From Promicromonospora sukumoe (GTDB lineage: Bacteria; Actinomycetota; Actinomycetes; Actinomycetales; Cellulomonadaceae), in assembly GCF_014137995.1 (NCBI RefSeq), contig NZ_JACGWV010000001.1:1612001-1676000 (forward strand): DNA of 64,000 nt, in the 5' to 3' direction. A program made the position numbers and the translations under genes. Below the pieces are notes generated by a model that was not told the DNA's origin, did no database searches, and worked only from the letters and a program-made list of their open reading frames with translations. This document shows positions 41,720 to 48,701 of this stretch, piece after piece (the stretch's first letter is position 1; the number at the start of each line of letters is the position of its first letter).

Positions 41720-43228
41720 ATGACCGCCACCGCGGCGTCCGACCTTGACCGCACCGTCGACGACGTGGCCCACCGGGCCACCGAGGCGTTCGCCGGGTTG
41801 TCCCGGGCCACGCCCGCGACCCGCGCCGAGGGCCTGCGCCGCGCCGCCGCGGCCCTCGGTGACCACGCCGACGAGCTCGTCGCGACCGCGCAGGTCGAGA
41901 CCGGTCTCGCCGAGGCCCGGCTGCGCGGCGAGCTCAAGCGCACCCAGGTGCAGCTCCGCCTCTTCGCACACGTCGTGGAGGACGGCGCCTACCTCGACGT
42001 CCGCATCGACGAGGCCGACCCCGAGTTCGTGCTCGGGCCCCGCCCCGACCTGCGCCGCGCCCTGTGGCCCGTGGGCCCCGTGCTCAACTTCGCGGCCAGC
42101 AACTTCCCGTTCGCGTTCTCCGTCGCCGGCGGCGATACCGCGGCGGCGCTCGCGGCGGGCTGCCCGGTGATCGTCAAGGCGCACCCGGGGCACCCGTGGC
42201 TGTCGGAGCGGGTGGCGGCGCTCGTGGCCGGCGCCCTGGTCGAGGCCGGGCTGCCCGAGGACACGCTCCAGCTCGTCACGGACCAGGACGCCGGCGTGGC
42301 GCTGCTGGAGCACCCGTCCGTGCGGGCGGCGGCCTTCACCGGGTCGCAGCGCGTCGGCCAGCTCCTGGCCGCCCGGGCCGCCGCGCGGCCGGAGCCGATC
42401 CCGTTCTTCGGCGAGCTCGGCAGCGTCAACCCGGTGCTGGTCTCCGCGGCGGCACTGGACGAGCGCGCGGACGCGCTGCTCGCCGGGTTCGTCGGGAGCG
42501 TCTCCGGCTCGGCGGGCCAGCTCTGCACCAAGCCGGGCTTCCTCCTGGTCCCGGAGGGCACGGCGTACGACGACGCCGTGGTCGCCGCCGCGGCCGACGT
42601 GCCGGAGCACCGGCTGCTCAACCCGTCGATCGCGGACGGGTACGAGCGGCGGGTCTCGGAGGCGCTGGGGGTGGGCGGCGTGCGCGTGGTGCGAGCCGGC
42701 GGGTTCCGGCGCGACGACGACGGGCAGGCCTGGGTGACGCCGACGTTCGTCGCGGCGCCGCTGGACGTGCTCCGCTCCGCCGGGGAGGCGCTGCTCGACG
42801 AGGTGTTCGGGCCGTTCTCCGTGATCGTGGAGTACCCGGCCGGCACCGACCTGGCCGCCGTCGTCGGCGAGCTGTTCCCCGGGAACCTGACGCTGACCCT
42901 GCACCTGGGGTCGGGGGAGACGGGCGCTGGGGAGACCGGTGGTGAGCAGGGCGCGCTCGTGGCCGCGCTGGGCCGGTACGCCGGGCGGGTGCTGCTGGGC
43001 GGCTGGCCCACCGGTGTCGCCGTCACCCCCGCGATGCAGCACGGCGGGCCGTCGCCCGCGACGACCACGGACGGCACGTCGGTGGGGACGGCCGCGATCG
43101 GCCGGTTCCTGCGCGGCGTGACGTTCCAGGACGCCCCACAGGACCTGCTGCCGGCGCCGCTGCGCGACGACAACCCGTGGGGCGTGCCCCGGACGGTGTC
43201 GCCGCGGGGTGCGTCGGCGGAGTGGTGA
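41720..43228 (+). CDS. 2-oxoglutarate semialdehyde dehydrogenase (hydroxyproline pathway copy)
   Basis: 502 residues. Aldehyde dehydrogenase features: NFAASNFPFAFSVAGGDT cofactor region, TGSQRVGQLL, the general-base Glu in FFGELGSVNP and the catalytic C269 in GSAGQLCTKPG. It completes hydroxyproline catabolism to 2-oxoglutarate. ATG 41720 follows AGGAGCCCC; an in-frame ATG at 41708 would place the ribosome site inside the gene. It is paralogous to the enzyme at 8898-10547, as shown by the shared motif set. Confidence 0.92.
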   Translation: MTATAASDLDRTVDDVAHRATEAFAGLSRATPATRAEGLRRAAAALGDHADELVATAQVETGLAEARLRGELKRTQVQLRLFAHVVEDGAYLDVRIDEADPEFVLGPRPDLRRALWPVGPVLNFAASNFPFAFSVAGGDTAAALAAGCPVIVKAHPGHPWLSERVAALVAGALVEAGLPEDTLQLVTDQDAGVALLEHPSVRAAAFTGSQRVGQLLAARAAARPEPIPFFGELGSVNPVLVSAAALDERADALLAGFVGSVSGSAGQLCTKPGFLLVPEGTAYDDAVVAAAADVPEHRLLNPSIADGYERRVSEALGVGGVRVVRAGGFRRDDDGQAWVTPTFVAAPLDVLRSAGEALLDEVFGPFSVIVEYPAGTDLAAVVGELFPGNLTLTLHLGSGETGAGETGGEQGALVAALGRYAGRVLLGGWPTGVAVTPAMQHGGPSPATTTDGTSVGTAAIGRFLRGVTFQDAPQDLLPAPLRDDNPWGVPRTVSPRGASAEW

Positions 43229-43240
43229 TGTCGGCAGGCG

Positions 43241-44005
43241 TCAGCGGGCCCGCCGGCTGATCAGCGCCTCCACGCCGTCGAGGATGCGGTCGAGGCCGAA
43301 CGAGTAGTCGATCTGCCGGTCGTCCTCGGGGACGTCGGCGGGGTAGTCGTAGGCGCCCGCGTCGACGGCCCGGCGCAGGGCGGGGAACCGCTCGGCGTCG
43401 GCGAGCCGGCCGAGCAGCGTGCTGTAGGCGGCCACGGACTCGCCGGACGCGGCGTCCCCGAGCCCCGCGCTCAGCCGGGCGCTGTTGTGCAGGTACGTGG
43501 CGACCAGCAGGACGACGCCCGCCTTCTCGCTCTCGGCGAGCCCGGTGTCGCCGAGGGCGGCCAGGGCGCGGTCGGTCCAGGTGAGCTGGTTGGGCGTCAC
43601 GGGCGGGCCGCTGATGGGCACGTCCACGATCCAGGCGTGCGCCCGCAGCATGGTCCACTGGGCGGCGCACCAGCGCTCCAGCCCGAGGCGCCAGTCGCCC
43701 GGCGGCTCGTCGAGCGCCGGGGGCACCGCCGCGACGGCGTCCAGCATGAGCAGGAGGATCTCCTCCTTGCTGCGCACGTGCCGGTAGAGCGACATGGTCG
43801 TGAAGCCGAGCCGCTCGGCGATCCGCGCCATCGACACGGCGTCGAGGCCGCCCTCGTCGGCGAGCTCGACGGCCGCCGCGACGATCCGGTCGGGGGTCAG
43901 GCCCTGCCGGGTTGCCGACGTCGCAGTGCCGGACGTCGCGCTTCCGGGCGCCCCGGTGCCGGCCCCCCAGAGCAGGTCGAGCCCGGTCGGGGGCTTGGCG
44001 TTCAT
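43241..44005 (-). CDS. TetR-family regulator
   Basis: 254 residues. Helix-turn-helix: DRIVAAAVELADEGGLDAVSMARIAERLGFTTMSLYRHVRSKEEI region, with the recognition helix TTMSLYRHV. A tetracycline-repressor-type C-terminal domain follows. Low-complexity Ala/Gly/Ser/Thr N-terminus of about 35 residues. It is divergent from a flavin monooxygenase whose start overlaps one of two near-identical palindromes, as in TetR/TetX-like autoregulated pairs. ATG 44005. Confidence 0.9.
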   Translation of the reverse strand: MNAKPPTGLDLLWGAGTGAPGSATSGTATSATRQGLTPDRIVAAAVELADEGGLDAVSMARIAERLGFTTMSLYRHVRSKEEILLLMLDAVAAVPPALDEPPGDWRLGLERWCAAQWTMLRAHAWIVDVPISGPPVTPNQLTWTDRALAALGDTGLAESEKAGVVLLVATYLHNSARLSAGLGDAASGESVAAYSTLLGRLADAERFPALRRAVDAGAYDYPADVPEDDRQIDYSFGLDRILDGVEALISRRAR

Positions 44006-44057
44006 GTCGTGGTGCTCGCTCTCGTGCCGGTGTCGAAAGGGTCTGGCTCGATCCCGA

Positions 44058-44091
44058 GTGTATGCCATACGCTGATGTGTATGACATACAC
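44058..44091. promoter_or_regulatory. Tandem palindromic operators overlapping the monooxygenase start
   Basis: Two copies of GTGTATGNCATACRC lie at 44058-44072 and 44077-44091. The second is a perfect palindrome and includes the monooxygenase ATG (44081-44083). Probable binding sites of the divergent TetR protein, whose gene starts 53 bases away. Confidence 0.75.
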
Positions 44092-45295
44092 AGCGATGGT
44101 GGTCGGCGGCGGAATCGCCGGGATGACGTGCGCGATCGCCCTGGAGGCCGCGGGCAGCAGGGCGACCGTCTACGAGGCGTACGACCGGACGGCGGAGAAC
44201 GCGGGCGTCTACCTGACCCTCGCGGTGAACGCGCTGGACGCCCTGCGCGCGGTCGACGTCGACGTCCGCGGGCTCGGGTTCGACACGCCGCGGATCACGA
44301 TGACGAGCGGGTCGGGCCGCAGGCTCGGCGAGCTGCCCTACGGCACGGGTGTCGAGACGGCCGGCGACGGCCTGACGAGCCGCACGGTCAAACGCGCCGA
44401 CCTGTACTCCAGGCTCCGCGACGAGGCGCTGCGGCGCGGCGTGCGGTTCGAGCACGGCAGGCGCCTGGTCGGCACCTGGCCGTCCGACGCCGGGGTGGTC
44501 GCCTCGTTCGCGGACGGCACCACCGCCGAGGGCGACCTGCTGATCGGCGCCGACGGGCTGCGGTCGCGGACCCGGGAGCTCATCGCCCCGGACGCACCCG
44601 GCGCCCGGTACAACGGGCTGCTGAACACCGGTGGTTACGCCGCGGGGATCACGGTCGACAGCGAGCCGGGCATGATGAACGCGATCTTCGGGCGGCGCTG
44701 CTTCTTCGCATACACGCCGCACCCGGACGGCGAGGTGTGGTGGGTGGCGAACCCGCCGAGCCCGGTCGAGCCCACCCCGGCGGAGCTGGCTGCGATCACC
44801 CCGGAGCAGTGGCGGCGTCGGCTGGTCGACCTGTTCCGCGACGACAAGGGGCCCGCCGCCGACATCATCGGCGCCACCGAGAGGATCTTCGCGGGCTGGA
44901 ACACCTACGACGTGCCGTCGGTCCCGGCCTGGCACAAGGGCCGCATGATCATCGTCGGCGACGCCGCGCACGCCACGGCTCCCTCGATCGGGCAGGGCGC
45001 GGCCATGGCGATCGAGGACGCCGTCGTGCTGGCGAAGTGCCTGCGCGACCTGCCCACCGTCGAGTCGGCCTTCGTGGCCTACGAGGGGCTGCGGCGCGAG
45101 CGCGTCGAGCGCGTCGTCGAGCAGGGCCGGCGCACCGGCGGGTGGAAGGCGGTCCACCCCCTGGCGGCGGTGCCGCGCGACCTGGTCATGCGGCTCGGCA
45201 TGGCGCACATGGCCCGCACGGGCAACGACCCGAGCCGGTGGATCTACGAGCACCACATCGACTGGAACGAGCCCGTCGGTGCCGTGCCCGCCTGA
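44081..45295 (+). CDS. FAD-dependent monooxygenase (class A flavoprotein hydroxylase)
   Basis: 404 residues. N-terminal FAD site VVGGGIAGMTCAIALEAAG, the DG motif in LIGADGLRSRTREL and the GD motif in MIIVGDAAHATAPSIGQGAAMAIEDA (key GDAAHA and QGAAMAIEDA). These define the PHBH/TetX-like aromatic hydroxylase group, which uses NAD(P)H and O2. No ribosome site precedes the ATG and the start lies within the operator, so the mRNA is probably leaderless. The following gene, on the opposite strand, is an epoxide hydrolase. Substrate unknown; a drug-inactivating role is possible but unproven. Confidence 0.9.
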   Translation: MTYTAMVVGGGIAGMTCAIALEAAGSRATVYEAYDRTAENAGVYLTLAVNALDALRAVDVDVRGLGFDTPRITMTSGSGRRLGELPYGTGVETAGDGLTSRTVKRADLYSRLRDEALRRGVRFEHGRRLVGTWPSDAGVVASFADGTTAEGDLLIGADGLRSRTRELIAPDAPGARYNGLLNTGGYAAGITVDSEPGMMNAIFGRRCFFAYTPHPDGEVWWVANPPSPVEPTPAELAAITPEQWRRRLVDLFRDDKGPAADIIGATERIFAGWNTYDVPSVPAWHKGRMIIVGDAAHATAPSIGQGAAMAIEDAVVLAKCLRDLPTVESAFVAYEGLRRERVERVVEQGRRTGGWKAVHPLAAVPRDLVMRLGMAHMARTGNDPSRWIYEHHIDWNEPVGAVPA

Positions 45296-45297
45296 CG

Positions 45298-46464
45298 TCA
45301 GGCGCCGCGGTAGGGCCGGAAGAAGTCGCGCAGCTCCTGTGCGTACAGCTCCGGCTCCTCGAACGCCGCGAAGTGCCCGCCGCGCTCCGGCTCGGTCACG
45401 TGGACGGTGTTGGCCGTGCGCTCCAGCCAGGCCCGGGGCGGGCGCACGATGTCGCCGGGGAACAGCGAGAACCCGGACGGCACCTCGACCCGCCGCGTGA
45501 CCTGCCGGGCCGGGATCGCGCCGTTGGCGTGGTACATCCGCATCGACGAGCCGATGGTGCCCGTGAGCCAGTAGATCGTGATGTTCGTGAGGATCTCGTC
45601 GCGCGTGTACGCGTCCTCCAGGTCGCCGAAGCTCCAGGCCCTGAGCTTCTCGACGATCCACGCCGCGAGCCCGGCGGGGGAGTCGTTGAGTGCCGCCGCG
45701 ACCGTCTGCGGCTTGGTGCGGTGCAGCGCGCCGTACGCGCCCTCGGTCGCGCTCCAGGTCGCGGTCTCGGCGAACCACGCGCGCTCCTCGGCCTGGAGGG
45801 TGGCCGGGTCGCCCGCGAAAACGGGCAGGCCGCCGTCCGTGCGGTGCACCGCGACCACGCGGTCGGGGTGGTCCAGTGCCAGGTACCGGCTCACGTGGCT
45901 GCCGATGTCGCCGCCCGCGGCGCCGAACCGCTCGTAGCCGAGCGTCGTCATCAGCTCCGCCCAGAGCCCCGCGACGTCGATCGAGCTCAGCGGCGCCCCG
46001 GCCGGCCGGTCCGAGTACCCGAAGCCCGGCATGTCCGGGACGACGACGTCGAACGCGTCGGCCGGGTCGGCGCCGTGCGCCCCCGGATCGGTCAGCAGCG
46101 GCACCGCCTTCGAGTACCGCCAGAACGAGTCCGGCCAGCCGTGGCTCAGCACCAGCGGCAGCACCGGCCCGGCGGGCTCGACGGCGCGCGCGTGCACGAA
46201 GTGGATCCCCAGCCCGTCGACCGACGTCCGGAAGCGGGGGAGCCGCGCCAGCGCGGCCTCCTGCGCGCTCCAGTCGAACGCGTCCGCCCAATAAGCGACC
46301 AGCTCGCGGAGGTAGTCGAGATCGGTGCCCAGCGACCAGCCGGCGTCCTCGGGCGCGTCGGGCCAGCGGGTGGCCCGCAGCCGCGCCCGCAGGTCCTCGA
46401 TCGCCTCCGGCGCGGCCTGCGGCGAGAACGGCTCGGGGGCGGTGGTCGGCGGCACGGCACACAC
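45298..46464 (-). CDS. Epoxide hydrolase (EHN domain family)
   Basis: About 388 residues. N-terminal EHN region (LRARLRATRWPD), HGWPDSFWRY, nucleophile Asp in AAGGDIGSHVSRY, and the catalytic His in PERGGHFAAFEEP. This is the typical JHEH/EHN epoxide hydrolase set. The start is uncertain: GTG at 46464 or 46455, neither with a strong ribosome site; the longer frame begins in a palindrome. It is convergent with the flavin monooxygenase, two bases apart, so it could act on an epoxide product, which is inference. Confidence 0.87.
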   Translation of the reverse strand: MCAVPPTTAPEPFSPQAAPEAIEDLRARLRATRWPDAPEDAGWSLGTDLDYLRELVAYWADAFDWSAQEAALARLPRFRTSVDGLGIHFVHARAVEPAGPVLPLVLSHGWPDSFWRYSKAVPLLTDPGAHGADPADAFDVVVPDMPGFGYSDRPAGAPLSSIDVAGLWAELMTTLGYERFGAAGGDIGSHVSRYLALDHPDRVVAVHRTDGGLPVFAGDPATLQAEERAWFAETATWSATEGAYGALHRTKPQTVAAALNDSPAGLAAWIVEKLRAWSFGDLEDAYTRDEILTNITIYWLTGTIGSSMRMYHANGAIPARQVTRRVEVPSGFSLFPGDIVRPPRAWLERTANTVHVTEPERGGHFAAFEEPELYAQELRDFFRPYRGA

Positions 46465-46499
46465 ATTACGTGCGGCGCGTCGCCCGGGCCCGCCGCCTT

Positions 46500-46562
46500 C
46501 GTTGAGTGCTGGATATTCGCCCTTTCGCGGGCTCCGGAAGGGCGAATATCCAGCACTCAACG
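46500..46562. repeat. Palindromic repeat, family B copy 4
   Basis: Perfect 25-base arms (46500-46524 and 46538-46562) around a 13-base loop. The right edge is 25 bases from the VOC gene stop. Confidence 0.95.
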
Positions 46563-46587
46563 ACGACGGCGCGGCAGGCGGCGACCG

Positions 46588-46953
46588 TCAGTCGACAGGT
46601 GAGACGCGGATCAGGTTGCCGTCCGGGTCGGCGACCACGAACGTGCGCCCGAAGACGGCGTCGTGCGGCTCCTCGACCACGGTGGCCCCCTTGGCGACCC
46701 ACGTCGCGTAGACGTCGTCGACGGCGGTCGACGACCGGGACACCATCAGGCCCACCTCCGACGTGCGCGGGGTGTCCGCGGCGACCTCGTCGCCCTGGCC
46801 GCCCCACAGCGAGAACAGCACGCCGGGCGCGACCTCGAACGGCACGTAGCGCGGGGTGACCGTGACGGGCTCGATCTCGAACAGGTCGCCGTAGAACGCG
46901 GTCGCGCGCTCGACGTCGGTCACGTAGACGAGGAAGAGGTTGGGTGCGGGCAT
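46588..46953 (-). CDS. VOC-family (glyoxalase/bleomycin-resistance-like) protein
   Basis: 121 residues, one VOC domain. NLFLVYVTDVERATAFYGDLF (key VTDVERATAFYGDLF) and FVVADPDGNLIRVS are typical of the fold. ATG 46953 is preceded by AAGGAG, and the longer frame crosses the operator. It is divergent from a WYL regulator with a shared operator-like palindrome. Function is unknown; regulators of this YafY/WYL type are often found beside VOC proteins. Confidence 0.88.
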   Translation of the reverse strand: MPAPNLFLVYVTDVERATAFYGDLFEIEPVTVTPRYVPFEVAPGVLFSLWGGQGDEVAADTPRTSEVGLMVSRSSTAVDDVYATWVAKGATVVEEPHDAVFGRTFVVADPDGNLIRVSPVD

Positions 46954-47019
46954 GGGTTGCTCCTTCCAGACGCCGCCGGCTTTCGGCGACGCACCCACGC
47001 TCGCGCCATAATGCAACAG

Positions 47020-47032
47020 AACCTGTCAGGTT
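47020..47032. promoter_or_regulatory. Perfect palindrome AACCTGTCAGGTT
   Basis: A 13-base palindrome with central T, between the divergent VOC and WYL genes, 32 bases before the WYL start. The sequence resembles operators known for HTH/WYL (YafY-like) regulators that sense drug or DNA-damage signals; binding by the adjacent protein is inferred. Confidence 0.6.
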
Positions 47033-47064
47033 TATCTCGGCGAGAGCGAAACGGGAGCAAGCCC

Positions 47065-48036
47065 ATGACCTCGGCGCAGCGCCTCATCGGCATCCTCGGT
47101 GCCCTCCAGGCCCGCCGGCACACCACCGCGGAGGCGCTCGCGGACGAGTTCGGCGTGTCCACCCGCACGATCCTGCGCGACGTGCAGAAGCTCGTCGACG
47201 CCGACATCCCCGTGCTCACCGAGCGCGGCAGGTACGGCGGCATCAGCCTGCTCCCGGGCCAGCAGGTCGACCTCAGCCGGCTCACGACGTCGGAGGCCGA
47301 CGTGCTGCGCGCCGTCGGCGTCGACCTGGAGCGGGCCCGGGTGCTCGGCGCGGAGACCGCGGCGCGGGCCGCCGTCGGCAAGTTCGCGACGCGGCCCGGG
47401 TCGCCGGCACCCAGGCGCGGGGTCGCGCCGCTGTCCCTCGCGGACGTCGTCACCGTCGAGAACCGCGCCTGGTTCGCGCCGCGGGAGGAGGGCGAGCCGC
47501 CCGACGTCGCCGCGCTCGCGCGCGACCTGCGCCAGGCCCGGCGCCTGCGTGTCACGTATCGCCGCAGCGGGGAGAGCGCGGCGCGGGACCTGGTCGTCGA
47601 CCCGTACGGGCTGCTGCTCCGGGTGGACCGCTGGTACCTCGTCGCCGACGTCGCCGCCGCGCCCCGTCTCTTCGCACTGACAAGGCTCGACGGCTGGGCG
47701 CTGCTCGACGAGGCCCGCCGCCTCCGCGCCGGCACCACGCTGGCCGACGTCGCCGCCGGGCTGGGCCAGGCGCTGGAGACGCGGCACGAGGTCACTGTCA
47801 CTGCGCTTCTGGACGCCGACGGCGTGGACCTGGCGCGCCGCATCCTCGGCTCGCGGCTGCGCACGGTCGGCCCGGCGGACGCGTCCGGCCGGGTGCCGAT
47901 CACCGTCGCCTACGCGCAGGTCCAGGCGGCCCGGCAGCTCCTCCAGTTCGCCGACCACATCGAGGTCACCGCCCCGCCGGAGGCCCGGTCGCTGCTCCGC
48001 CGTCTGGCCACGGAAACCGCCACCCGCCACACCTGA
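47065..48036 (+). CDS. HTH (DeoR-like)/WYL-domain transcriptional regulator
   Basis: 323 residues. N-terminal winged helix with TTAEALADEFGVSTRTILRDVQKL (key EFGVSTRTILRDV), then a WYL domain with YGLLLRVDRWYLVAD containing WYL at about residue 190, and a C-terminal WCX-type segment. WYL domains bind nucleic acids or nucleotide ligands and act as damage or stress sensors. ATG 47065 follows ACGGGAGCAAGCCC. It is divergent from the VOC gene and followed by palindrome B5. Confidence 0.9.
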   Translation: MTSAQRLIGILGALQARRHTTAEALADEFGVSTRTILRDVQKLVDADIPVLTERGRYGGISLLPGQQVDLSRLTTSEADVLRAVGVDLERARVLGAETAARAAVGKFATRPGSPAPRRGVAPLSLADVVTVENRAWFAPREEGEPPDVAALARDLRQARRLRVTYRRSGESAARDLVVDPYGLLLRVDRWYLVADVAAAPRLFALTRLDGWALLDEARRLRAGTTLADVAAGLGQALETRHEVTVTALLDADGVDLARRILGSRLRTVGPADASGRVPITVAYAQVQAARQLLQFADHIEVTAPPEARSLLRRLATETATRHT

Positions 48037-48040
48037 ACCG

Positions 48041-48109
48041 CCTCGTTGAGTGCTGGGTATTTGTCCTTCCACGGCCCGCGGAAGGACAAATACGCAGCAC
48101 TCAACGAGG
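48041..48109. repeat. Palindromic repeat, family B copy 5
   Basis: 30-base arms (48041-48070 and 48080-48109) with one mismatch around a nine-base loop. It lies between the convergent WYL and MarR genes, within 5 bases of one stop and 3 bases of the other, where it can act for both transcripts. Confidence 0.95.
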
Positions 48110-48111
48110 GG

Positions 48112-48561
48112 TTAGGGGGCTAGGCGGCGGGCCGCCTCCAGGAGGGCTCTCGTGCCCTGGGTGAGGGCGCGGAGGTCGTCGACGTCGAGCAGGTTGAGCA
48201 GGTCGGGCGGCAGGTCGTCCTCCAGCGCGACGATGCGCCGGATCGCCTCGCTGCCCCTCTCCGTGCTGGTCACGCGGCGGACGCGGCCGTCGTCGGGGTC
48301 GGGGGTGCGCACGACCATCCCGGCGGCCGTGAGCCGGTCGAGGATGCCGGAGACCGTGGCCGCGGAGACGCCGAGCGCCTCGGCGAGCCGCTGCGGCGTC
48401 GAGTCGCGGTCCACCTGCACGAGCGCCAGCGCTCTGAGCTGCTGCACCGTCAGGTCCGTCTCCAGCAGGGGCCGGAGCCGGGAGGCGAAGAACGCCTCAC
48501 CGAGCCGGTGGTGCAGGTCGGCGAGCTCGGCGGCGAGCTGCGCACGCGTCTGGTCGGTCAC
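48112..48561 (-). CDS. MarR-family transcriptional regulator
   Basis: 149 residues. Winged helix with QRLAEALGVSAATVSGILDRLTAAGMVVR (key GVSAATVSGILDRL) followed by the wing PDPDDGRVRRV, typical of MarR. GTG 48561 is the start. It is divergent from the RND transporter gene and shares a palindromic TTTGC/GCAAA element with it, so it is the probable repressor of the pump. Confidence 0.92.
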   Translation of the reverse strand: MTDQTRAQLAAELADLHHRLGEAFFASRLRPLLETDLTVQQLRALALVQVDRDSTPQRLAEALGVSAATVSGILDRLTAAGMVVRTPDPDDGRVRRVTSTERGSEAIRRIVALEDDLPPDLLNLLDVDDLRALTQGTRALLEAARRLAP

Positions 48562-48630
48562 GCAGTGACTTTAGTCGGCGTACCGGCCCGGGTGAACCGG
48601 AGTTGCGGGCCGGGAACCCGGGCGCGATCC

Positions 48631-48645
48631 TTTGCGTTAGGCAAA
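48631..48645. promoter_or_regulatory. Candidate MarR operator TTTGC-N5-GCAAA
   Basis: TTTGC (48631-48635) and GCAAA (48641-48645) flank GTTAG, giving a MarR-type TTGC...GCAA palindrome. It lies 70 bases from the MarR start and 56 bases from the pump start. Confidence 0.6.
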
Positions 48646-48701
48646 ATACTGCGCCGACGGAGTCGTGGGACCCCGGCGTGAACCCCAGATCTGGAGGCAG
48701 T

